From contig NZ_CP023689.1 of assembly GCF_008704715.1 (NCBI RefSeq), positions 5,394,001 to 5,458,000 of the forward strand: a stretch of DNA of 64,000 nt, written 5' to 3'. This document shows, one piece after another, positions 14,305-22,016 of this stretch (positions within the stretch are counted from its first letter, which is position 1; the number at the start of each line of letters is the position of its first letter). The stretch is from Streptomyces chartreusis. GTDB taxonomy: Bacteria; Actinomycetota; Actinomycetes; Streptomycetales; Streptomycetaceae. The translations under genes were made by a program, and so were the position numbers. Under the pieces are notes generated by a model that had not been told where the DNA came from, searched no databases, and saw only the letters and a list, made by a program, of their open reading frames with translations.

Positions 14305-16434
14305 TCAGCCCGTGCCCTTCGGTAGCCGGTAGACGAAACCCTGTACGTCTCGGATTATCACGCCGTGGTTCGCTGCTTCCTTGAGCGCCCATTCTGGCAC
14401 AGGGGCCGACTGGACGGGGACTTCCAGATAGTATTTGCCCTTCAAGGGCTTTCCGATCAACTGTGGGTATTCCGCGCGGGCCTTTGGCGTGTCAGGGATC
14501 TTCGTTCCCGCCTTGTACTTCTGCTGGATCTCGCGCAGATAATCCTTGAACGACTCCGGCTTGATCTTCGATATCTGAGTCTGCTTGCGAGAGACGATCT
14601 CCTTGCCGGGGCGGTACGAGTCGAGGTACTTACCGTTTTCCAGGTAGACCTCATTGGCCGGATAACGCGGCCAGTTGTCCTGGTTGAATTCTCGCCCCTT
14701 GTTCCACTTGTCGCGCAGCCACTGCGGTACGCCGCCGCCGTTGCCCGCGCCCGGCTCACCCGTACCCGTTCCTTCGGCGCCGACCGCCATCAGCACGGCG
14801 CCCGCGGTGCCCAGGAGCCCGGCGTTCAGGGCTGCTTCGGCTGTCAGGGCGGTGACTGCCCCGCCTCCTGCCAGGGCGAAGCCTCCCGGGGGGAACAGGG
14901 CCAGGAGGGAGAGGAGGATGAGGGCGAAGCCGAGGTAGGTCAGGAAGGTGTTGAGGGCGTCGAGGAGGTGGAGGGTTCGGATGGTGGCGCCGTCGGGGCC
15001 CGCTTCGCCCAGGGCTCGCCAGAGGAGGAGGGTGCCCGTGGTTCCTGCGCCTAACGCCGTTGCGAGGCGGAAGCGGTGGGCCGCCAACACCTCCCCCAGG
15101 GGCTGCGCCGACGCGAGTCGCCAGGTGCGTAAGAGCGTGACCAGTTGGTAGGCGATCCACGCCAGGGCGGCCATGGCGAAGCCCATGAGGATCTTCGGGC
15201 CCGCGCCCGTGCTGAAGAACTCCTGCAAGGCGGCGGTGGAAGTGAACGAGCCGACGCCCAGGAACAGCAGTGACGGCAGCATCAGCACGCAGGGGATCAG
15301 GACCAGCCAGCGCCCGCGGGAGCGTCTCGCCGCTCGGGTCGCCCTCAGCCAGGCCCGGATGTCCAGCGCCCGCCACGCGCGCCGGTTGTCGGACGCGTCC
15401 ATCCGGGCCGTGATCCCCGCGACCACGCCACGCAGTTCGGCAGTGGACTCGGGCGGCGCCGACGCGACGGCGTACAGCAGGGAACGCCGCAGCCTGACGT
15501 AGCGCAGGACGATCAGCAGGCTCCAGGGCAGGCGCCAGGCGGCGTAACGCAGCAGGGCCCCCGCGCTGTCGCCGTCGGTGCGTTCGGAGGCGAGCAGTAC
15601 GCCGGGTACGGCGGCCTTGCCCCGGTGCAGCCGGCGCAGGTCCGCGGCCATGGCGACGGCCAGGCACAGCAGGGGTGCCGCCCACGCCGCCCCGTTCAGG
15701 GATTCGAGCCAGTCCCTCGCCGCGCCGGAGTGCTCCTGCACCGCGTAGTTGTTCACCGTGTGGTGGACGACGGCTGCCGCGATCGGGAGCACCGACAGCA
15801 GGCGCAGCCAGCGGCGGGCGCGCCACAGCAGCCCCACGCCGAAGCCGGCCAAGGCTGTGAACACCAAGTGCGTGAAGGTCTCCGTCGCCGGAGGGCCGCC
15901 CACGTCCAGCTGGCTGAACGGCGCCGGCAGCCAAGCCGTCAGCACCTGCCCCGGGCCCGGCACATACGGCGGGGACAGGCTGTCGGGGACGATCCAGCCC
16001 TCGCCGCGAGGAATCGCCCGGTCCGCGTCGAGGCCGAACCGCAGCACCGCCTCCAGCAGCCCGAACCCGGCACCCAGCGCCGCACCCACCACCACGAAGT
16101 CGGTGAGCCCCCACTGCCGGCGGACCCGCAGGCTCAACCCCGCCAGCAGCAGCGGGGTGACCTTGAGCAACTCCTCCACCCAGGGAGCCACGGTGTAGCC
16201 GGTGGTGTTCACCACAGACACCAGCGACCGCCCCGACTGCTCCGCGTAGATCCGGGTGTAGGCGAGCTGCACCAGCGCCGTCGTCACCCCGCACCCGTAC
16301 ACGCCCACCGCGAGCGCCAGCAGCACGGTCGACAGGCGCACCGAACGCGTCGGCCAGGAGACCGCGAACAGCTGGAGCACACCCCAGAGGGCGGCCACCG
16401 CCATCATCAACGTCACGCCAGGCCCCCGATGCAC
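14305..16434 (-). CDS. PrsW-type intramembrane protease fused to C-terminal toxin-like domain
   Basis: 709 residues from GTG 16434; GTG 16416, after CGGGGGCC, is an alternative. Residues 1-270 are a PrsW/CPBP-like intramembrane metalloprotease: WVEELLK with E87-E88, GFGLLE with E128, H189 in TFTHLVF, and VVHHTVNN with H224-H225, all in helices. Residues 270-555 add several more helices. After a Gly-rich hinge (555-570), residues 575-709 form a soluble C-terminus: GREFNQDNWPRYPANEVYLE, LDSYRPGKEIVSRKQTQ, YLEVPVQSAPVPEWAL, VIIRDVQGFVYRLP. I know this tail as a variable C-terminal domain of actinobacterial polymorphic toxins. E595, D605, E612, K617 and Q620 could form a nuclease site, which is inference. 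Two small genes follow. Confidence 0.8.
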   Translation of the reverse strand: MHRGPGVTLMMAVAALWGVLQLFAVSWPTRSVRLSTVLLALAVGVYGCGVTTALVQLAYTRIYAEQSGRSLVSVVNTTGYTVAPWVEELLKVTPLLLAGLSLRVRRQWGLTDFVVVGAALGAGFGLLEAVLRFGLDADRAIPRGEGWIVPDSLSPPYVPGPGQVLTAWLPAPFSQLDVGGPPATETFTHLVFTALAGFGVGLLWRARRWLRLLSVLPIAAAVVHHTVNNYAVQEHSGAARDWLESLNGAAWAAPLLCLAVAMAADLRRLHRGKAAVPGVLLASERTDGDSAGALLRYAAWRLPWSLLIVLRYVRLRRSLLYAVASAPPESTAELRGVVAGITARMDASDNRRAWRALDIRAWLRATRAARRSRGRWLVLIPCVLMLPSLLFLGVGSFTSTAALQEFFSTGAGPKILMGFAMAALAWIAYQLVTLLRTWRLASAQPLGEVLAAHRFRLATALGAGTTGTLLLWRALGEAGPDGATIRTLHLLDALNTFLTYLGFALILLSLLALFPPGGFALAGGGAVTALTAEAALNAGLLGTAGAVLMAVGAEGTGTGEPGAGNGGGVPQWLRDKWNKGREFNQDNWPRYPANEVYLENGKYLDSYRPGKEIVSRKQTQISKIKPESFKDYLREIQQKYKAGTKIPDTPKARAEYPQLIGKPLKGKYYLEVPVQSAPVPEWALKEAANHGVIIRDVQGFVYRLPKGTG

Positions 16435-16687
16435 TGGAACAGCATTTGATTCGCGATCGTGAACGCGATGCTAGGTAGCCAACTGCCGTTACTGCAAGGG
16501 AGTTGTGAGACGGATGCGGCGGCTTGGCGTGATGATCGCTGTCGTGAATCGCGGGGCGGTCACCGATCCACCGGACCCGGGCCGCCGGGCCGGTCCACGG
16601 AATGCCGTCCCGGTGCCGAGCCGGTGGGCGGCGCGGGCGGGTCTCGTGGGCGGTACCTTCATCATCACGCCGATGAGGAGAGTCAAC

Positions 16688-19600
16688 GTGAGCAAGTTCG
16701 TGCAGCCCGCGGCCGAGGGCGCCGACCCGTTCGGTACGGCCCGTCTGCGTCGCGGCGTGCTGGATGCCTGGGCGACCAGTCCGGCCCGTTTCCGGGAGGA
16801 CGCCAACGCCGAGGAGGACCTCGTCCTCGGCGGGTACCGGGACCGGCTCGTCGTCGAGCTCGCTCAGAACGCCGCCGACGCCGCGGCCCGTGCGGGCGTC
16901 GCGGGGAGACTGCGGTTGACGCTCCGGGAGGGCGTCCTCGTCGCCGCCAACACCGGCGCCCCGCTGGACGCCGCCGGTGTCGAGTCGCTGTCCACCCTGC
17001 GCGCCTCCGCCAAGCGTGACTCGGCCGCCGTCGGCCGGTTCGGCGTCGGGTTCGCCGCCGTCCTCGCCGTAACGGACGAGCCCGCCGTCGTCGGACGGCA
17101 CGGCGGTGTGCGGTGGGCGCTCGCCGAAGCGCGCGAGCTGGCCCAGGAGACCGCCCGGCACAGCCCGGGGCTGGGGGACGAGATCCGGCGGCGGGACGGA
17201 CATGTGCCGCTGCTCCGGCTCCCGTTCGCCGCCGAGGGCACCGCCCCCGATCCGTACGACACGGCCGTCATCCTCTCCCTGCGCGACAGCGCCGCCGCCG
17301 ACCTCGCCGAGCGCCTGCTGCACGCCGTCGACGACGCGCTGCTGCTCGCCCTGCCCGGCCTGGAAGAGGTCGTGATCGAGGTCGGCGAGGGCGAGTCGCG
17401 CACGCTGCGCCGCCGCGTCGACGGCCCCTTCACCGTCGTCGAGGACTCGCTGGCCGGCGTCACCCATTGGCGTACGTCCGCCGCGCACGGCCCGCTCACG
17501 CCCGAACTCCTCGCCGACCGGCCCGTGGAGGAGCGGCTGCGCCCCCACTGGTCGCTCACCTGGGCCGTGCCCGTCAACGCCGCCGACAGCACCCCCGACC
17601 GGCCCCGCACCGCCCCGGTCGTGCACGCGCCGACGCCCAGCGACGAAGCCCTCGGCGTCCCCGCCCTGCTCATCGCCTCCCTCCCCCTCGACACCACCCG
17701 CCGGCACGCCGCGCCCGGCCCGCTCACCGACTTCCTCGTGCAGCGCGCGGCCGACGCCTACGCCGAACTGCTCACCGAATGGCGCCCGGTGAGCGAGGGC
17801 GTCATCGGCCTCGTGCCCGGCCCGCTCGGCAAGGGCGAACTGGACGGGGCCCTGCGCCAGGCCATCCTGGAGCGGCTGCCCCGGGTCGCGTTCCTCCCGC
17901 CCGCCGTGGAGCCGCGCGAGGTCGACTCCGAGCTGCCCGAGTCCCTCAGGCCGCGTGACGCCGAGGTCGTCGAGGGCGCGGGCGCCGACACCGTGCGGGT
18001 GCTGGCCGAGGTGCTGCCCACCCTGCTGCCCGCCGGGCTCGAACGGCGGGTGGAGCTGCGCACCCTGGGCGTCGCCCGCGTCCCGCTCACCGACGCGATC
18101 GACCGGCTCGCCGGGCTGGAGAAGGAGCCCGGCTGGTGGCGGCGGCTCTACGACAGCCTCGCCGGCGTCGACCCGGACCGGCTCTCCGGGCTGCCCGTGC
18201 CCCTGGCCGACGGCCGTACCACCATCGGCCCCCGCCAGATCCTGCTGCCCACCCCCGACGCGGCCCGGGTCGAACCCGAGGTCCTGGCCCGCCTAGGCCT
18301 CAAGGTCGCCCACCCGGACGCCGCGCACCCGCTCCTGGAGAAGCTCGGCGCGCTGCCGGCCACGCCCCGCGCGGTCCTCACCACGCCCCAGGTGCGCGCC
18401 GCGGTCGCCGCCTCCCTCGACGACGACGGCGGGCTGAGCTGGGAGGAGGACGCGCCCGACGCCGAGGAACTGGCCGACACCGTCCTGGCGCTGGTGCGCG
18501 ACGCCGGCCTGGAGCCCGGCGACGAGCCCTGGCTGGGCGCCCTCGCCCTGCCCGACGAGGAGGGGGAGCTGGTGCCGGCCGGTGAGCTGGTCCTGCCCGG
18601 CAGCCCCTTCGCCGAGGTCATGCGGGAGGACGAACTCGCCGCCGTCGACGCCGAGCTGGCCGGGAAGTGGGGCGAGCAGCCGCTGGCGGCCTGCGGCGTC
18701 CTCGCCAACTTCGCCCTGGTCCGCGCCACGGACGTCGTCCTCGACCCGGACGAACTGGAGCCCCGCGAGGGCGACTTCGCCGAGCCGGACGACGCCGGCC
18801 TGCTGGACGCCGTCGACGTCTGGTGCGAGGACATCCTCGACCGGTTCCCGGACACGCCCGTACCGCCGGTCGCCACCGAGCTGATCGCCGTACGCGACCT
18901 GGACCTGGTGGACGACGACAAGTGGCCGCAGGCCCTCGCCCTGCTCGCCCAGCCCCCGCTGCGGGACGCGCTGACCCAGCAGGTGCGGATCCTGCTGCCG
19001 GACGGCACGCACGAGGTCGTACGGCCGTACACCGCCTGGTGGCTGCGGGGGAACCCGGTGCTGGACGGCCGCCGTCCCGCGGGCCTGCTCGCCGCCGGCG
19101 GCGACCCGCTGCTGCGCGGCCTTTACGACGAGGCCGACGCGACCGGATTCGACGACGAGCAGGTGCTGCGGGCGCTCGGCGTGCGGACCTCCGTCGCCGC
19201 GCTGCTCGACGAGCCGGGCGGCGCCGCCGAGCTGCTGGACCGGCTCGCCGACCCGGACCGTGCCGTGACCTCCGCCCAACTGCACGCCCTCTACGGGGCG
19301 TTGGCCGATCTGGACCCCGAGCAGGTGACCCTGCCGGACGAGCTGCGGGCCGTGGTGGACGGGCGGGTCGAGGTGGTGGACGCGGCGGACGCCGTGGTCG
19401 TCGACTCGCCCGACCTGCTGCCGTTCACCGCGGGCGTCCCGCTGCTGCCGGTGCGGCCGGCGCGGGCCGCCGAGCTGGCCGAGCTGTTCCAGGTGCGGCG
19501 GCTGAGCGAGTCCGTCACGGGTGAGGTGGACTCCGAGGGCACCGAGCACGACGTACCCGAGCCGGTACGGGTGCTGCTCGGGGCGCGCACCCCCGCCTCG

Positions 19601-19810
19601 TACGTGGAGCACGAGGAACTCGTCGTGGACGGCGTCGAGATCGACTGGCGGCTCACCGACGACGGGGTGCTGCACGCGGCGACCCTGGAGGGCGTCGCCG
19701 CGGGGCTGGCCTGGGCGGCGGGGCAGTGGCCGCGGCGGTTCGAGGTCGCGGCGCTGCTGGAGGACCCGTCGCGGACGGCGGAGCTGGCGCGCGACCGCTG
19801 GTTCGACTGA
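16688..19810 (+). CDS. Large sacsin/HSP90-like ATP-binding protein
   Basis: 1040 residues from GTG 16688, preceded by GAGGAGA; an upstream in-frame ATG at 16673 lacks such a site. The N-terminal 230 residues form a GHKL/HATPase domain as in sacsin and HSP90: VVELAQNAADAAARAGV (catalytic Glu and Mg-binding Asn), VAANTGAPLD (Asp-x-Gly loop variant), ASAKRDSAAVGRFGVGFAAV (lid and glycine box). The remaining 800 residues are acidic and Leu/Ala-rich with no further catalytic motif. Conserved as a single large gene in Streptomyces as far as I recall; the role, possibly chaperone-like, is unproven. A strong terminator follows. Confidence 0.85.
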   Translation: MSKFVQPAAEGADPFGTARLRRGVLDAWATSPARFREDANAEEDLVLGGYRDRLVVELAQNAADAAARAGVAGRLRLTLREGVLVAANTGAPLDAAGVESLSTLRASAKRDSAAVGRFGVGFAAVLAVTDEPAVVGRHGGVRWALAEARELAQETARHSPGLGDEIRRRDGHVPLLRLPFAAEGTAPDPYDTAVILSLRDSAAADLAERLLHAVDDALLLALPGLEEVVIEVGEGESRTLRRRVDGPFTVVEDSLAGVTHWRTSAAHGPLTPELLADRPVEERLRPHWSLTWAVPVNAADSTPDRPRTAPVVHAPTPSDEALGVPALLIASLPLDTTRRHAAPGPLTDFLVQRAADAYAELLTEWRPVSEGVIGLVPGPLGKGELDGALRQAILERLPRVAFLPPAVEPREVDSELPESLRPRDAEVVEGAGADTVRVLAEVLPTLLPAGLERRVELRTLGVARVPLTDAIDRLAGLEKEPGWWRRLYDSLAGVDPDRLSGLPVPLADGRTTIGPRQILLPTPDAARVEPEVLARLGLKVAHPDAAHPLLEKLGALPATPRAVLTTPQVRAAVAASLDDDGGLSWEEDAPDAEELADTVLALVRDAGLEPGDEPWLGALALPDEEGELVPAGELVLPGSPFAEVMREDELAAVDAELAGKWGEQPLAACGVLANFALVRATDVVLDPDELEPREGDFAEPDDAGLLDAVDVWCEDILDRFPDTPVPPVATELIAVRDLDLVDDDKWPQALALLAQPPLRDALTQQVRILLPDGTHEVVRPYTAWWLRGNPVLDGRRPAGLLAAGGDPLLRGLYDEADATGFDDEQVLRALGVRTSVAALLDEPGGAAELLDRLADPDRAVTSAQLHALYGALADLDPEQVTLPDELRAVVDGRVEVVDAADAVVVDSPDLLPFTAGVPLLPVRPARAAELAELFQVRRLSESVTGEVDSEGTEHDVPEPVRVLLGARTPASYVEHEELVVDGVEIDWRLTDDGVLHAATLEGVAAGLAWAAGQWPRRFEVAALLEDPSRTAELARDRWFD

Positions 19811-19819
19811 GCCGGAGGT

Positions 19820-19847
19820 GTACGGGCCCTGATCGAAGGGCCCGTAC
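19820..19847 (+). terminator. Rho-independent terminator
   Basis: GTACGGGCCC (19820-19829), loop TGATCGAA, GGGCCCGTAC (19838-19847), followed by ATATTTTCTT. Ten perfect pairs and a T-rich tail, 9 bases after the ATPase stop codon. Confidence 0.88.
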
Positions 19848-19993
19848 ATATTTTCTTCACCACCCGTACAACCTTTCGTCGCCATCGCCGATCTGATCAT
19901 CCGAGCCAACTGGCTTCACGATCATTTGGGCCCGATCGGCGGCGAACCGCACGGAACGTCCGCGGCCGGGCCCCTTCTCCTCCTGGGGAACGC

Positions 19994-20857
19994 ATGCGTA
20001 TTCGAGCCACCGTGGCCGCCGTCTCCGGCGCCCTGGCCCTCTCCGCCCTGGCCGTTCCGGCCGCCCAGGCCGGCAATGACAGCGACGTGGCCGCGAACAA
20101 GCCGAGCGCCGCCGAGCGCTTCGGCAGCTCCTCGAACCGGTCGGCGTTCAGCGCGGCCGCTGCCGCCGAGGCCCTGCCCGTCGTGTCCAAGGTGACGATC
20201 AACTCCGGCACCGCCCTGGCCGTCGGCACCACGTACGCCAAGACCTTCACCGTGTCGGTGACGGCCAGCCACGCGACCGGCATCCAGGACGCGTACGTCG
20301 ACCTGTGGCACGGCACCGACCTCGACAACATCGACGGCCTGCTGATGGCGAACGAGGACGCCGCCACCTGCACCGCCTCCAGCGCCACCACGTCGACCTG
20401 CAAGCTCACCATCACGGCCACGCCGGGCAGCGACCTGTACATGAACGCCCTGGCCGGCACCTGGCACGTGACCGCCGGTGCGCTCGCGGGCGACGGCAGC
20501 ATCTACTGGAACGACTTCCACACGACCCACAAGGTCCAGCGCTACTCGAAGCTGACGGTCAACGCCTCGCCGGAGCCGGTGAAGAAGGGCAAGACCATCA
20601 CCGTCACCGGCAAGCTCTCGCGGGCGAACTGGGAGGACTTCAAGTACCACGGCTACACCAACCAGTCGGTGAAGCTGCAGTTCCGCAAGAAGGACAGCAG
20701 CACCTACACCACCCTGAAGACCATCAAGTCGAACTCGACGGGTGAGCTGAAGACGACCGTCACCGCCTCCACCGACGGCTACTTCCGCTACAGCTTCGCG
20801 GGCACCACGACCACCCCGGCGGTCAACGCCACGGGTGACTTCGTCGACGTGCAGTAG
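19994..20857 (+). CDS. Secreted beta-rich protein, tandem paralogue A
   Basis: 287 residues from ATG 19994 behind GGGGAACGC. A Sec signal peptide is clear (MRIRATVAAVSGALALSALA, cleavage after AAQA at residue 26). The mature part has two Ig-like beta regions: 60-175 with a cysteine pair (TCTASS, TCKLTI), and 188-287 (KLTVNASPEPVKKGKTITVT ... DGYFRYSFAGTTTT), which looks like the repeated fold of bacterial surface or calcium-binding proteins. No anchor is seen, so it is probably released. Its neighbour at 21049 is a close paralogue. Function unknown. Confidence 0.82.
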   Translation: MRIRATVAAVSGALALSALAVPAAQAGNDSDVAANKPSAAERFGSSSNRSAFSAAAAAEALPVVSKVTINSGTALAVGTTYAKTFTVSVTASHATGIQDAYVDLWHGTDLDNIDGLLMANEDAATCTASSATTSTCKLTITATPGSDLYMNALAGTWHVTAGALAGDGSIYWNDFHTTHKVQRYSKLTVNASPEPVKKGKTITVTGKLSRANWEDFKYHGYTNQSVKLQFRKKDSSTYTTLKTIKSNSTGELKTTVTASTDGYFRYSFAGTTTTPAVNATGDFVDVQ

Positions 20858-20876
20858 TCCGTACGGCAGGCCGTGC

Positions 20877-20913
20877 GTCACGAACTCCCGGGAGCCGTCC
20901 GGGGGTTCGTGAC
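20877..20913 (+). terminator. Long hairpin terminator between tandem paralogues
   Basis: GTCACGAACTCCCGG (20877-20891) pairs with CCGGGGGTTCGTGAC (20899-20913), 15 pairs with one T-G wobble and a 7-base loop. No U-tract follows, as is common in Streptomyces. Confidence 0.7.
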
Positions 20914-21048
20914 GAAGGTCACGAAGATTCCCCGCGAGGGAGACAACCGCCGACCCCGGGCGCGTATCTGATCACATGGGTCAACAGGCCTCACGATCAC
21001 CGGGCCCCGACGTGACCAGCGGGGCCCCTTTCCGTACCAGGGGAACGA

Positions 21049-21948
21049 ATGCGCATCAGAGCCACCGTGGCCGCCGTCTCCGGCGCCCTGGCCCTCTCCG
21101 CCCTCGCCGTCCCGGCCGCCCAGGCCGACGACTTTGCCGCCTCCCGCGCGGACGTCGCGAAGGTGCGTCAGGCGGCGCACGCCGCGTCCGCCAGGGCCGC
21201 GGGCAAGCCGTACGCCCTGAACGTCTCCTTCTCCGACTTCAAGATCGCCAAGACGGTCAAGGCCGGCACGACCAACCACGTCGCCACCACGGTCACCTAC
21301 ACGCTGACCCACGGCGCGGACGTCGACATCGCCGCCCGCGACTTCGTCACGGACCCGATCATCTACCGGGGTTCCTACACCGCGCCGGACAACATGCTCT
21401 ACGGCAACAAGCCGGCCAAGTGCACCGCGACGAACGCGACCACCGCCACCTGCAAGGGCACCATCGACGTCTACCCGGGCGACCACGAGCTGCGCAACAC
21501 CGACGCCGGCACCTGGCGCGCCGCCGCCGAGGCCACCGCGTTCAACGGCCAGGACCCGGCGGGCGAGACCTTCGACATTACCAAGGTCGGCTACAAGGGC
21601 CAGAGCGGTCTCGGCAGCACGCTGATGCAGCGCTTCTCGAAGCTGACGGTGGACGCCTCGCCGGAGCCGGTGAAGAAGGGCAAGCCCATCACGGTCACCG
21701 GCAAGCTGTCCCGCGCCAACTGGGACCGCGGCACGTACAACGGCTATGTCGAGCAGCCCGTGAACCTTCAGTTCCGCAAGAACGGCAGCAACACCTACAC
21801 CACGGTCAAGACCGTGAAGACCAACGCGACGGGCAACCTGAAGACCACGGTCACCGCCGCCCAGGACGGCTACTTCCGCTTCACCTTCGCGGGCACCACG
21901 ACGACTCCGTCGGTCAATGCGACGGGCGACTTCGTAGACGTTCGGTAG
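21049..21948 (+). CDS. Secreted beta-rich protein, tandem paralogue B
   Basis: 299 residues from ATG 21049. The signal peptide is residue-for-residue the same as in paralogue A through AAQA (26 residues). The two-domain layout is also kept: a divergent first domain (TCTATNATTATCKGT gives the same cysteine pair) and a well-conserved second domain (KLTVDASPEPVKKGKPITVT, DGYFRFTFAGTTTTPSVNAT, ends DFVDVR against DFVDVQ). An inserted charged stretch follows the signal (SRADVAKVRQAAHAASARAA). Its leader DNA resembles that of A, so the duplication included the promoter. Function unknown. Confidence 0.82.
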   Translation: MRIRATVAAVSGALALSALAVPAAQADDFAASRADVAKVRQAAHAASARAAGKPYALNVSFSDFKIAKTVKAGTTNHVATTVTYTLTHGADVDIAARDFVTDPIIYRGSYTAPDNMLYGNKPAKCTATNATTATCKGTIDVYPGDHELRNTDAGTWRAAAEATAFNGQDPAGETFDITKVGYKGQSGLGSTLMQRFSKLTVDASPEPVKKGKPITVTGKLSRANWDRGTYNGYVEQPVNLQFRKNGSNTYTTVKTVKTNATGNLKTTVTAAQDGYFRFTFAGTTTTPSVNATGDFVDVR

Positions 21949-21960
21949 GACAACCCCCTA

Positions 21961-21990
21961 GGGGCGCGGGGAACTGCGCGACCAGCCACA
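21961..21990 (+). repeat. Dispersed Streptomyces intergenic repeat, copy 2
   Basis: GGGGCGCGGGGAACTGCGCG then ACCAGCCACA, 12 bases after the stop of paralogue B. Lies between convergent genes. Confidence 0.8.
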
Positions 21991-22016
21991 GCTGACGCGC
22001 AGCGACCCACGACGCT

